A DNA stretch of 64,000 bases, taken from NCBI GenBank assembly GCA_024707255.1, contig JANQAC010000001.1, positions 1,054,001 through 1,118,000 of the forward strand. The letters are read 5' to 3'. Positions 17,125-26,003 of this stretch are shown piece by piece. Under the pieces are notes generated by a model, which was not told the DNA's origin, made no database searches, and saw only the letters and a program-made list of their open reading frames with translations. A program made the position numbers and the translations under genes. Each line of letters opens with the position of its first letter. Positions within the stretch are counted from its first letter, which is position 1. This stretch comes from Asticcacaulis sp. GTDB lineage: Bacteria; Pseudomonadota; Alphaproteobacteria; Caulobacterales; Caulobacteraceae.

Positions 17125-20100
17125 TTAGTACTTCAGACGGATCTGGGCCTGGATACGCCGGTCGTTCTTGAACCAGGCGTTCGGCAGGAGGAGCAGCGGA
17201 CGATCCGTACCGTCGCTCATCGGGCCATCGACCTGCTGCATCAGGACCGTTTCGGTGTTGAGCAGGTTGGTGCCTTCCACCGACACTTCGACATTGTCAT
17301 TGATGCGATAGGCCAGGCGACCATCGAGATAGCCGGCGGCACGCTGCCAGATCGGGAAGGCCACGCAGCAGTCCTGACGGGTCACGAGGTACTTGGAGCG
17401 CCAGTTATAGGCCATACGCGCCGACCACTTGCCCTTTTCGTACATACCGACCAAGTTGTAAGTGGTATCCGACAGACCTTCCAGAGGCAGCTTGGTAAAG
17501 CCCAGGGCCGCCACCGAAGTACCGCCACCGGACTGACCGGAGGAGCCGTCGCCGGAATTGACGACAACGCCCGTGCTTTCAATACCGTCATTCTTCAGCT
17601 TGGTGAAGTTGGCCCGGATGCCAAGGCCATTCCAAGGCGACGGCAGGCTGTCAAAGAAGGTCTGATAGGCCACTTCGAAGCCCTTGATCGCCCCCCCAGC
17701 GGCATTGACAGGACCACTGACCTCAACCGGACGGGTAATGCCGGCATTGGTGAACTCCTTCACGTACTTGCCGTAGGTGATATAGTCGTGGAACTGCTTG
17801 TAGAAGCCCGTAAAGGTGAACGAACCGGTCTGCGAGAAGTAGTTCTCGATCGAGAGGTCGAACTGGTCGGCGGTGATCGGCTTCAGATACGGGTTGTTGG
17901 CATTGGCCGTATACTTGATCCTGGTGCTGACGATATTGCCCGAACTGTCGCAGTTGAATGCTCCCGTAGAGGGATCACAGTCATAGGTCGATGACGCCGT
18001 GTTTGGCAGAGACATGCTGACGCTGGTATAAGCCTTCAGGTTGCCGATATCCGGACGCGACATGGCCTTGGAGGCCGCGAAGCGCAGGAACCACTGGTCG
18101 GTCAGGCCGAAACGCACGTTGAAGCTGGGCAGCCAGTTCTTATGCGTCACACTCGCCGTTTGCAGGGCGGTGCTGACAGTCGCGGCAAAGGCACGATCTT
18201 CCGTCCAGTTGGCCGGGTCATTCACATAAGCATTGCGAGCCGCAACTTCCGCTGCATAACCATCCGGATCCGTATTCGGGTCGGCCGTCACTGCCGGCGG
18301 CGTACCGATCACACCTGGGACATAATAGGTAATGCTGGGATGGTCTGGAGCACCGCCCGTACCCGCTGTAATCGGATCAGCGTCATATGTGGTGGTGTTA
18401 TGGTAATTGACGCCACCCGTGCTTTCATTGACGGTTTCGACATAGCGAACGCCGATATTACCGACCACGGTCACGCCATTGAAGATGGTGGCTTCAGGGC
18501 CGCCGAACTTCAACTGGATATAGGCCGCCTTGGTCTTTTCAGAAACGTCGGCGATTTCCGCCGGCAGGAAGCAGCGGCTGTCCTCACCCGCGCGATGGCA
18601 GATAGGCGTCCAGGTATTAGAATTACCTCCGCCCACGTATTGCGGCTGGTAATGCGTGGCGTCGAAGGTATTGGCAAAGCCGGCCCGGTCCTTCAGGTTA
18701 TTGATATTGAAGAACACGCCATCGGTGATGTTGGTGACATCGCCGCCGAAGAAGTGGCTGTCGAAGGTATGGATGCCGTAGGCATTCTGATCCGGGAAGG
18801 CCGAACCGGTAATGTAATAGTTATTGGCGTCGTAGTTCGACCAGTTATTGACGACGTTGGCCCAGTTGTAAGTGGTCCAGCGAACGGTCTGCTCGCGGTC
18901 GGCATAACGGACGCCGGCCTTCAGGGTATTGAGCCACGGCGAATCGAAGCTGTAAGCCAGGTCGGCGCGGGTGGCGAATTCATGGCCGTCCGAATCCGTT
19001 ACGTGATCCATGATGAAGTGCTGGCGGTAATTGGCCGGATTGGCGATACCGCCCGGCGCCAGATACCAACCGCTCGTGTTGTCGTTGTCGATCGTGAAGG
19101 TCGGAGTATCCCCGGTGAAATTCAAGCCCACATTGGCGTAGGTCGCCAATTCGGTCGAGATATCGTAATTGGTCTGGACGGCATCGACATACTGGATATC
19201 GAAATTGGTCTTCAGACGATCAGTCACGTCCCACTTGAAGTTGAACGAGATGTCCTTGGTGTCGTTCAGACTGTCGCTCCAGCGGCTGTCATTGGCATAG
19301 CCGCCCGCTCTCTGGACGCCATTGCCGCTCCAGTCATAGTCAGCACGCATCAGTCCGTTCGGCGAGTTAGCACCCGTCGGGGCGGTCCAATCTCCATACC
19401 AGACCCCGTTGCCATTGACGAGCGTACCCGACTGGATAAAGCCGTTGTCGTCAAAGCTACAGTTGGAGACGCCACCCAGGCATTGGACGTTGTTGGAGGT
19501 ATAGACATAGTTGATTGGCTGCGCCCAGGCGTCAACGCCGGTCGAGGAGGTGGCGACGTATTCTTCCCACTGCTCGCGCTTCTTGGACTGATTGTATTGC
19601 AGGGTGGCAACCATGGTGTGGTCGTGGTTCTGCCACTGGCCCGCCAGCGAGAGGCCGTCACGGACGCGATAATAGGTATTGTCGCGCAGCGCCGTGTTCA
19701 TCGGCATGTAGCGGCGGTTCTCATCACCCCAGTACGAATTGACGACCGGGACCATGCGGCCCAGGGCAACGCCTTCGGAATTGGTGTAGATTTCGGAGTG
19801 GGCGCCATTGATCATGAAGCCGAATTCACCGGCCGAGGTATCCCAGCGGTCGGCATAGATTCCCGAAACCGTACCGGCGCCCTTCTTGACCAGGTCGCCA
19901 TAGGTATATTCGGCGGTGGCGGCCAGGACGCGGCCTTTCTGATCGAACGGCAGACGGGTGCGCAGGGAGATCGTGCCGGCGATGCCGCCTTCGATCAGGT
20001 CTGCGGTCTGGTTCTTGTAGACATCGACGCCGCCCATCAGTTCCGGCGACACGTCGGACCAGGAGAGGCCGCGCGACGAATCGGCGGTGAAGATGTCACG

Positions 20101-20511
20101 ACCGTTGAATTCCGACCGGACCTGCTGCAGGCCGCGGACGACGACGCCCGACGGTTCGGCCGAGAAGTGCGCCGTATCGCCGGTGGCGGCGAAGCGGTTG
20201 ACCGTGATGCCGGCGACGCGCTGCAGCGCTTCGGCGACCGACTTGTCCGGGAACGAACCGATGTCGTTGGCAGTGATCGAATCGACCACCGTATCGGCGT
20301 TCTTCTTGATATCCTGGGCCGATTTCAGGGCCTTGCGGACACCGACGACGACGACTTCCTGGGCTTCATCGCTTGAAGCGGCAGGTTCAGTGGTATCCTG
20401 CGCGTAAGCCGGAGCCACCAGAGTGGCGGCCAGGGCTGTTAGCGCAACCATGGACACGCCGCCCTTCAGAAGAGTCAGCCCCGGCCGGGCCTTAACTCCA
20501 AAACTTTTCAT
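17125..20511 (-). CDS. TonB-dependent receptor, Xanthomonas/Caulobacter type
   Basis: A 1128-residue outer-membrane receptor. The signal peptide ends PAYAQ (about 38). A TonB-box-like EVVVVGVR is near 52. The plug domain (about 60-190) includes DKSVAEALQRVAGITV and GLSWSDVSPELMGGVDVYKNQ. The remaining 900 residues form the beta-barrel, ending in the aromatic KY. The size fits the large Caulobacter/Xanthomonas class that takes up sugars and other large ligands. The start follows GGGAGAAGAAAGT. It is the probable entry gate for whatever the adjacent halogenases and oxygenase-like proteins act on. Confidence 0.95.
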   Translation of the reverse strand: MKSFGVKARPGLTLLKGGVSMVALTALAATLVAPAYAQDTTEPAASSDEAQEVVVVGVRKALKSAQDIKKNADTVVDSITANDIGSFPDKSVAEALQRVAGITVNRFAATGDTAHFSAEPSGVVVRGLQQVRSEFNGRDIFTADSSRGLSWSDVSPELMGGVDVYKNQTADLIEGGIAGTISLRTRLPFDQKGRVLAATAEYTYGDLVKKGAGTVSGIYADRWDTSAGEFGFMINGAHSEIYTNSEGVALGRMVPVVNSYWGDENRRYMPMNTALRDNTYYRVRDGLSLAGQWQNHDHTMVATLQYNQSKKREQWEEYVATSSTGVDAWAQPINYVYTSNNVQCLGGVSNCSFDDNGFIQSGTLVNGNGVWYGDWTAPTGANSPNGLMRADYDWSGNGVQRAGGYANDSRWSDSLNDTKDISFNFKWDVTDRLKTNFDIQYVDAVQTNYDISTELATYANVGLNFTGDTPTFTIDNDNTSGWYLAPGGIANPANYRQHFIMDHVTDSDGHEFATRADLAYSFDSPWLNTLKAGVRYADREQTVRWTTYNWANVVNNWSNYDANNYYITGSAFPDQNAYGIHTFDSHFFGGDVTNITDGVFFNINNLKDRAGFANTFDATHYQPQYVGGGNSNTWTPICHRAGEDSRCFLPAEIADVSEKTKAAYIQLKFGGPEATIFNGVTVVGNIGVRYVETVNESTGGVNYHNTTTYDADPITAGTGGAPDHPSITYYVPGVIGTPPAVTADPNTDPDGYAAEVAARNAYVNDPANWTEDRAFAATVSTALQTASVTHKNWLPSFNVRFGLTDQWFLRFAASKAMSRPDIGNLKAYTSVSMSLPNTASSTYDCDPSTGAFNCDSSGNIVSTRIKYTANANNPYLKPITADQFDLSIENYFSQTGSFTFTGFYKQFHDYITYGKYVKEFTNAGITRPVEVSGPVNAAGGAIKGFEVAYQTFFDSLPSPWNGLGIRANFTKLKNDGIESTGVVVNSGDGSSGQSGGGTSVAALGFTKLPLEGLSDTTYNLVGMYEKGKWSARMAYNWRSKYLVTRQDCCVAFPIWQRAAGYLDGRLAYRINDNVEVSVEGTNLLNTETVLMQQVDGPMSDGTDRPLLLLPNAWFKNDRRIQAQIRLKY

Positions 20512-21200
20512 ACTTTCTTCTCCCTAATTGTCATTGCCGGCAAACCCGAGATTTTGCCGGTGAGACCGCTTAAAATACAAAAAACAATCTGATTGAGCGG
20601 ATGCGATCCTGACCTGACGGAATTGGCATTACCGCACGCTTGAGCCTTAATTTCGATTTCACTTTTTGACATAAACGTCAAATATCTGCGTTATCAAGGC
20701 GGGCGTGTCTTTATAAAATTCCGAAAAGGGCCCCTGGATGCGTCTCAACCTGATTTATTATTTCGTATTTATTTTTTTAGCCAACTGTTGGCCGAATATC
20801 CAGCCACATTATGACATTTTGGCCATAATCCATTCTAACAATGGCGCGAATGTCACACATGCTGCAACAGTCTGAAACATTTATGTGGCCTCGACGCTCT
20901 GCGGGACACAGGCGAACCGCCGTCCGCGCGCCACATTATCCCATTGTTTTATATAATAATTTAAAAATAAAATGCACGTTGAGGCAAAAAATTCATTGAA
21001 ATTTCGAAGGCTTTGCAACGCCGCGGGCAATTCAGGCCATCCGTCAGAGATTAATGATTTATGACAGCCTTCTGATAGCTCTCAGGGGGATATAACTGAT
21101 TTTCCAGACAAGTTTTCATTTGCGCAACGCCTCATTTACCGAAAGATAGACGCCAGAACAGGCGCCATACATCCGCCGCGAACCACTCCAATACGTTTTC
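20512..21200. promoter_or_regulatory. Long AT-rich divergent control region between TBDR and cupin_8 genes
   Basis: 689 bp without a credible gene, visibly richer in A and T than its neighbours. It must hold promoters for the minus-strand receptor and the plus-strand cupin gene. Two inverted repeats are visible: TTTGAC-N6-GTCAAA at 20665-20682, and TGACATT at 20812 paired with AATGTCA at 20849. Either could be an operator. The large size for a bacterial divergent region suggests several regulators or a long leader RNA. Confidence 0.5.
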
Positions 21201-22238
21201 ATGGTTATGTCAAAAATCGCTTCCCAGCCGCCATTTCCCACCGTTGAGACTCTTTCGCACCCCTCGCCGGAACGCCTTGCAAGCCTTGTCAGCGATGGCA
21301 GACCCGTTCTGATGAAGGGGCTTGTCGCGCACTGGCCGGTGGTCAAGGCTGGACAGGACGGAACACAAGCGGTTGCCGCCTATCTGAAGGGGCTGGATAA
21401 CGGTCACCCGGCCAGCGTGCTGGAGGCAAATAACGCCATCAAGGGCCGCTTCGCCTATGGTCCGGACATGAGCGACTTCAACTTTCATCGCCGCCTCAAG
21501 TCCGTCTCGGCCGGGATAGACCAGATACTAGCCGCGGAAGTGCATCCCAATCCCCCCTGGATCTATATTCAGTCAACCGAAACCCGACTGCACCTGCCGC
21601 GGTTCGTGGCCGAGAACCCCTGCCCCATCCTGCCACCGGCCATCCAGCCACGCATCTGGATCAGCAATGCGACCCGCGCCCAGACGCATAATGACAATGA
21701 TCACAATATTGCCTGCGTGGTGGCCGGGCGCCGCCGTTTCACCCTTTTTCCGCCGGAGCAGGTCGCCAACCTTTATATCGGCCCCATGGACCACACCCCT
21801 TCGGGGCGCGCCATTTCCCTGGCCAGCCTTGAAGAGCCTGATTTTGAGCACTTCCCCCGGTTTGCCGAAGCTTTGAAAACGGCGGTCGTGGCCGAACTGG
21901 AACCGGGCGACGCGCTCTATGTGCCGAAATACTGGTGGCACCACGTCCAGTCGCTCGACACCTTCAATGTGCTGATCAATTACTGGTGGGGCAACAGCGC
22001 GCCTACGGCCGAAAATCCGATGGCGCCCTTCCTGGCCGCCCTGCTGGCGCTGAAGGACATTTCCCCGGCCGACAAGCGCTACTGGAAGGCCATGTTCGAC
22101 CACTATATCTTCCAGACGGATGGCGATCCGGTGGCGCATATCCCGCCAGCGCACCAGGGCGGGCTTGGCAAACCGACGGCGAAGACCCGGGCCGAGATCC
22201 TCGCCGCCCTGAAGGCGTTGGTTGACGGACGTGGTTAA
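21201..22238 (+). CDS. Cupin-like (JmjC/cupin_8) domain protein
   Basis: 345 residues. The JmjC-like core has the HxD metal motif in THNDNDHNI (about 158-166), the strand GRRRFTLFPPEQ, and the distal His in PKYWWHHVQS (about 246-255). These enzymes use Fe(II) and 2-oxoglutarate to hydroxylate protein or small-molecule targets. Members of this family are often found next to TBDR and halogenase genes in Caulobacterales. Either ATG (21201 or 21207) may be used, and no strong ribosome site is seen. Its substrate is unknown. Confidence 0.88.
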   Translation: MVMSKIASQPPFPTVETLSHPSPERLASLVSDGRPVLMKGLVAHWPVVKAGQDGTQAVAAYLKGLDNGHPASVLEANNAIKGRFAYGPDMSDFNFHRRLKSVSAGIDQILAAEVHPNPPWIYIQSTETRLHLPRFVAENPCPILPPAIQPRIWISNATRAQTHNDNDHNIACVVAGRRRFTLFPPEQVANLYIGPMDHTPSGRAISLASLEEPDFEHFPRFAEALKTAVVAELEPGDALYVPKYWWHHVQSLDTFNVLINYWWGNSAPTAENPMAPFLAALLALKDISPADKRYWKAMFDHYIFQTDGDPVAHIPPAHQGGLGKPTAKTRAEILAALKALVDGRG

Positions 22239-22274
22239 TATTCAACCGTTGTTTCTGTTAACTATTTACGAAAA

Positions 22275-23414
22275 TCAATAGTTGATTAAAGCGGCCGCAC
22301 CCCGCTCCAGACTGTCGCGGGACTTGGCAAAACACAGGCGCAGCACCGGCAGGTCACGCCCGCTTTCGCAAAACGCCTGCAGCGGAATGGTGGCCAGGCC
22401 GTGATGTTTCACCAGGTCGTAAGCGAAGTCGAGGCCGGAGCCTTGGATGCCTGAGGCGTGCAGGTCGATATTGAGGAAATAGGTGCCCTCGGCCGGCAGG
22501 ATTTTGAAGCCGCCGCCCGACAGCCGTGCGCTGAGATAGTCGCGCTGGCCTTTGAGTTCCGCAAGCGCCGCATCGAACCGCACCTGAGGCAGGCCCAGGC
22601 CAAAGGCCACGGCGTGCTGCAGGGCCGGCGGCGTGGCGAAGGTAATGAACTGGTGCGCCCGCGCCACCTGATCGATCAACGCCTTTTCAGCCACCACAAA
22701 CCCGACCTTCCAGCCGGTGAGCGCGAATATCTTGCCAGCCGAACCGATCTTAATCGCGCGTCGCGCCAGGCCGGGAATATGCAGGACGCTGACATGGGAC
22801 CGTTCAAAAACCACCTCCTCCCATACCTCGTCGCTCATTACATAAGCGTCGAACCGATCGCAATAGTCGCCGAGCAGGGTCAGTTGCGGCTGGGTGAAGC
22901 AATGCGTGGTCGGGTTGTTCGGCGTGGTGACCAAGACCAATTTCGTCCGGTCACTAAATACGTTTTTCAGGTCGTCATCGCTGAATTGCCAGTGCGGCGG
23001 ATTAAGCTGGACGATGCGCGGAATGCCGCCGGCGCGCCGGATCAGCGGCACATAGGCGTCGTACATCGGCTCGAACACCACCACCTCGTCACCGGGCGTG
23101 ATCATGGAAAAAATCGTCGCGCAGATCGCTTCCGTGGCGCCCGAAGTGATCAGCACCTGCGTCTCCGGATCAAGCTCTAACCCCTGACGACGCTCATAGA
23201 AGTCCGCCACGGCCTGACGCAGGACCGGCAGTCCGCGCATGGGCGCATACTGGTTGGATTGCTCCATCAAGGCGCGGGCGGCGGCTTCGCGCACCTCCGG
23301 AAAACCATCTGTTTCGGGGAAACCCTGCCCCAGGTTGACCGCCCCGCGCGCCTTCGCTTCCAGCGACATGGTCTCGAATATACTGACAGGCAGATCGGCA
23401 AAGACAGGGTTCAT
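22275..23414 (-). CDS. Class I/II PLP-dependent aminotransferase (methionine/aromatic type)
   Basis: A 379-residue aminotransferase resembling YbdL or kynurenine aminotransferase. NLGQGFPETDGFPEV opens the N-terminal arm, SGATEAI binds the cofactor phosphate, TPNNPTTH holds the conserved Asn, and SDEVWEEVVF the Asp. The PLP lysine is in GSAGKIFALTGWKVG. It probably moves the amino group between methionine, glutamine or an aromatic amino acid and a 2-oxo acid. It is 24 bp downstream of the aldo/keto reductase gene and likely shares its transcript. Confidence 0.88.
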   Translation of the reverse strand: MNPVFADLPVSIFETMSLEAKARGAVNLGQGFPETDGFPEVREAAARALMEQSNQYAPMRGLPVLRQAVADFYERRQGLELDPETQVLITSGATEAICATIFSMITPGDEVVVFEPMYDAYVPLIRRAGGIPRIVQLNPPHWQFSDDDLKNVFSDRTKLVLVTTPNNPTTHCFTQPQLTLLGDYCDRFDAYVMSDEVWEEVVFERSHVSVLHIPGLARRAIKIGSAGKIFALTGWKVGFVVAEKALIDQVARAHQFITFATPPALQHAVAFGLGLPQVRFDAALAELKGQRDYLSARLSGGGFKILPAEGTYFLNIDLHASGIQGSGLDFAYDLVKHHGLATIPLQAFCESGRDLPVLRLCFAKSRDSLERGAAALINY

Positions 23415-23438
23415 GTGGGGAATCCGGTATCGGCCAAC

Positions 23439-24479
23439 TTAGAGCGTCGACGACACCTTCCACAGGTCGATGCCGCCTTCAGTGGCGTAGGTGTCGATAT
23501 CGGCCAGTTCCTGATCACTGAAAGCCAGGTTATCGAGCGATTTCAGCGTATCGGCCAGTTGTTCGACCGTGCGCGCGCCGACCAGAGCGGAGGTGACCCG
23601 TGGATCGCGCAGCACCCAGGCGATGGCCATCTGCGCCAGGCTCTGGCCGCGCTTTTGCGCGATCGCGTTGAGCGCCTTGATGCGGCGGATATTGTCGTCC
23701 GAGATCATGGCCTGGTTGAAAGACCCGGCCTTGGCGGCGCGGGCATCGGCCGGCACGCCGTTGACATATTTGTTCGACAGCAGCCCTTGCGCCAGCGGCG
23801 AGAAGGCGATGCAGCCGGTGCCCAGCTCTGCCAGGGTATCGAGCAGTTCATCCTCGATCCAGCGGTTGAGCATGGAATAGGAAGGCTGATGGATAAGCAG
23901 CGGCACGCCTTCGCCTTTCAGGATTTCGGCGGCCTTGCGGGTCAGTTCCGGCGAATAGGAGGAAATGCCAACATAGAGCGCCTTGCCCTGGCGATGTAGT
24001 GTGGCCAGTGCCCCCATGGTCTCTTCCAGCGGGGTTTCCGGATCGACACGGTGCGAATAGAAGATATCCACATAGTCCAGGCCCATGCGCTTCAGGCTCT
24101 GGTCGCATGAGGCGATCAGGTATTTGCGCGAACCGCCGACATCGCCATAGGGCCCCGGCCACATGTCCCAGCCGGCCTTCGTCGAGATCACCAGCTCATC
24201 ACGGTGCGCCTTGAAATCGCTGGCCATGACGCGGCCGAAGTTTTCTTCCGCTGAGCCGTAGGGCGGGCCGTAATTATTGGCCAGGTCGAAATGGGTGATA
24301 CCCTTGTCGAAGGCATATTGCAGAATGGCGCGACCGGTCTCGAAGACATCGGCGCCGCCGAAATTCTGCCACAGGCCCAGGCTGATCGCCGGCAGTTTCA
24401 GCCCCGACCGGCCGCAGCGGCGATAGGGCATGGAGATATAACGGTCATGAGCGGCAACATAGGGAACCGGAATAGCCAT
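23439..24479 (-). CDS. Aldo/keto reductase, YghZ-like (L-glyceraldehyde 3-phosphate reductase family)
   Basis: A 346-residue NADPH-dependent reductase with a TIM barrel. The catalytic tetrad is visible as Asp and Tyr in FDLANNYG, Lys in STKAGWDMWPGPYG, and His in YSHRVDPETP. The MWPGPYGDVGGSRKYL stretch is typical of the YghZ/Gpr group, which reduces small aldehydes such as L-glyceraldehyde 3-phosphate and methylglyoxal. The start follows AGAGGCGTCC. It is the first gene of a likely two-gene operon with the aminotransferase. Confidence 0.92.
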   Translation of the reverse strand: MAIPVPYVAAHDRYISMPYRRCGRSGLKLPAISLGLWQNFGGADVFETGRAILQYAFDKGITHFDLANNYGPPYGSAEENFGRVMASDFKAHRDELVISTKAGWDMWPGPYGDVGGSRKYLIASCDQSLKRMGLDYVDIFYSHRVDPETPLEETMGALATLHRQGKALYVGISSYSPELTRKAAEILKGEGVPLLIHQPSYSMLNRWIEDELLDTLAELGTGCIAFSPLAQGLLSNKYVNGVPADARAAKAGSFNQAMISDDNIRRIKALNAIAQKRGQSLAQMAIAWVLRDPRVTSALVGARTVEQLADTLKSLDNLAFSDQELADIDTYATEGGIDLWKVSSTL

Positions 24480-24580
24480 TTGGACGCCTCTTCTCTGGAT
24501 ATGATTTTCTGGTCCCGTCTCATAAATGGCTTTGCCGGCGCGTGTAAGCCTTTTTGTGCGTCCGCCGTTATTTTAGCGTG

Positions 24581-25723
24581 TCAGTTTTCTCGCCTGAACG
24601 GATACCAGAATTGCTTCCAGTAGCCTTTCGGCACCGGATGGCCGCCAATGCCATAGCCCGAAGGCCACTTCCCGTCCTTTGGCAGGTAGTGCGTGCCGAA
24701 GAGCCTGTCGATCCACGGGAAATGGACGGCGAAATTGACGTCGATCGCTTCCTTTTCGATGCCGTGATGCCAGTGATGGAAACGCGGCGTCACCACGAAG
24801 GGCGAAAGCCATTTGTCATTGAAGCGCAGATTGGCATGGACATAGGCCGAAACGAGATAGACGAAGAAGATATAGGAATAGAGCGCGCCCTGGCTGAAAC
24901 CGAGGAGGTACATGGGAATAATGGTGAAGCCGCGCAGCAGCAGGATTTCGATCAGATGCATCCGTGAACCGGCCATCCAATCCATGGCCTGGGCCGAATG
25001 GTGGACGGCGTGAAAGCGCCACAGGAACGGCACGGCGTGGAAGGATCGGTGGAAGGCATACTGCATGAAATCGGAAACGATCATCAACTCGATGATCTGG
25101 ATGAAGAAGGGCTGGCCGGCCACCATGGCGCGGAAACCGCCCCAGCTCCCCGTCTGTTCCATCAGGGCCAGGGTCGGCGCCAGCGAAATGAAGGCCATGG
25201 ACTGAACAAACAGGCTGGAAATCAGGAAATAGAACAGGTCTTCGCGCCATTCGGTGCGGAAAAGGGGCTGCCTGTGCGCGCCGCTGAACAGCTTTTCCAG
25301 CGGCACGAACAGCAGCCCCTTGAGCAGCAGGTTGAGCACGAACCAGTCGATGCCGAGATTGAGCGCGGCGGCGGTGCCCGGCTGGCGGCTGCCGAGCACG
25401 CCGAGTGACAGCGTGGCCAGGACGAGCACAATGGCCGTGAAGCCGATGATCTTGTTGCGCCGCAGGATCAGATTCAGGCAGGCCGGGCCGAAGCCCAGAA
25501 ACGTCATGATCTGCACGGCCACCATATAGAAGGGGTGTTTGTGAACCGCATCGAGCTCATCAACCGAGAACCACGCCGGATATTGCTGGCTGAGAAGCAG
25601 CAGCAGGGCGGAGCCGCCAAGCGCCAGGCCCAGTACGCCGCTGATCCAGCCGGAGCCAAAGGCGCGGGCCTCTTCGGCCGCCTCCAGGTCGTTGCGGATG
25701 GCCAGACGCAGCTTGTTGATCAT
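24581..25723 (-). CDS. Sterol desaturase/fatty acid hydroxylase family membrane protein
   Basis: A 380-residue integral membrane di-iron protein. Several hydrophobic helices fill the first 220 residues. The His clusters are HRSFH, HAVHH and HHWHHG, followed by FAVHFPWIDRLFGTHY, the standard iron-binding set of this superfamily. It probably hydroxylates or desaturates a lipid or hopanoid-like chain. The start follows GGGGGTATCAC. The divergent TBDR begins 280 bp away and may share control through the palindrome at 25765. Confidence 0.9.
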   Translation of the reverse strand: MINKLRLAIRNDLEAAEEARAFGSGWISGVLGLALGGSALLLLLSQQYPAWFSVDELDAVHKHPFYMVAVQIMTFLGFGPACLNLILRRNKIIGFTAIVLVLATLSLGVLGSRQPGTAAALNLGIDWFVLNLLLKGLLFVPLEKLFSGAHRQPLFRTEWREDLFYFLISSLFVQSMAFISLAPTLALMEQTGSWGGFRAMVAGQPFFIQIIELMIVSDFMQYAFHRSFHAVPFLWRFHAVHHSAQAMDWMAGSRMHLIEILLLRGFTIIPMYLLGFSQGALYSYIFFVYLVSAYVHANLRFNDKWLSPFVVTPRFHHWHHGIEKEAIDVNFAVHFPWIDRLFGTHYLPKDGKWPSGYGIGGHPVPKGYWKQFWYPFRREN

Positions 25724-26003
25724 GTGATACCCCCATTATGACGCCGCAACCCTAGGCAGCATAACTTAACGTAAGGTTTCAGCAAGAGCCGGTATATCAA
25801 GAGGACTGTCCTTTCCGGAGCACAGTCGCGGAAAACCGTGTTTTTAGCCCGACGCCCGATTCCTTGGCACATAAGGCATTGCAGGCTTACCTTACGGAAA
25901 GAAAGCCTGCCCACCCGTTTTATGCGCTTGCGAAGGCACCGCAAAGGGCCTAGGGCGGCGGGGCATAGACCCCGAAAATGGGGCTGTAAAAAAGAGGCCA
26001 AAT
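25724..26003. promoter_or_regulatory. Divergent control region, hydroxylase and second TBDR
   Basis: 280 bp without a gene. Visible elements: the small palindrome CTTA-ACG-TAAG at 25765-25775, a hairpin with GCAGGCTT/AAGCCTGC arms at 25881-25910, and a CCCCGAAAATGGGG hairpin near 25970-25985, just ahead of the TBDR ribosome site AAAGAGG. No known riboswitch motif such as a B12 box was recognised. Confidence 0.45.

Noticed and set aside
18142-20376. 744-codon open frame opposite the large TBDR gene
   Set aside because: It is the antisense shadow of a well-supported receptor with signal peptide and plug motifs. Long reverse frames are common in high-GC DNA.
25724-26003. Cobalamin or other riboswitch ahead of the second TBDR
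   Set aside because: No B12 box (GCCACTG) or other known conserved core was found, only short hairpins.
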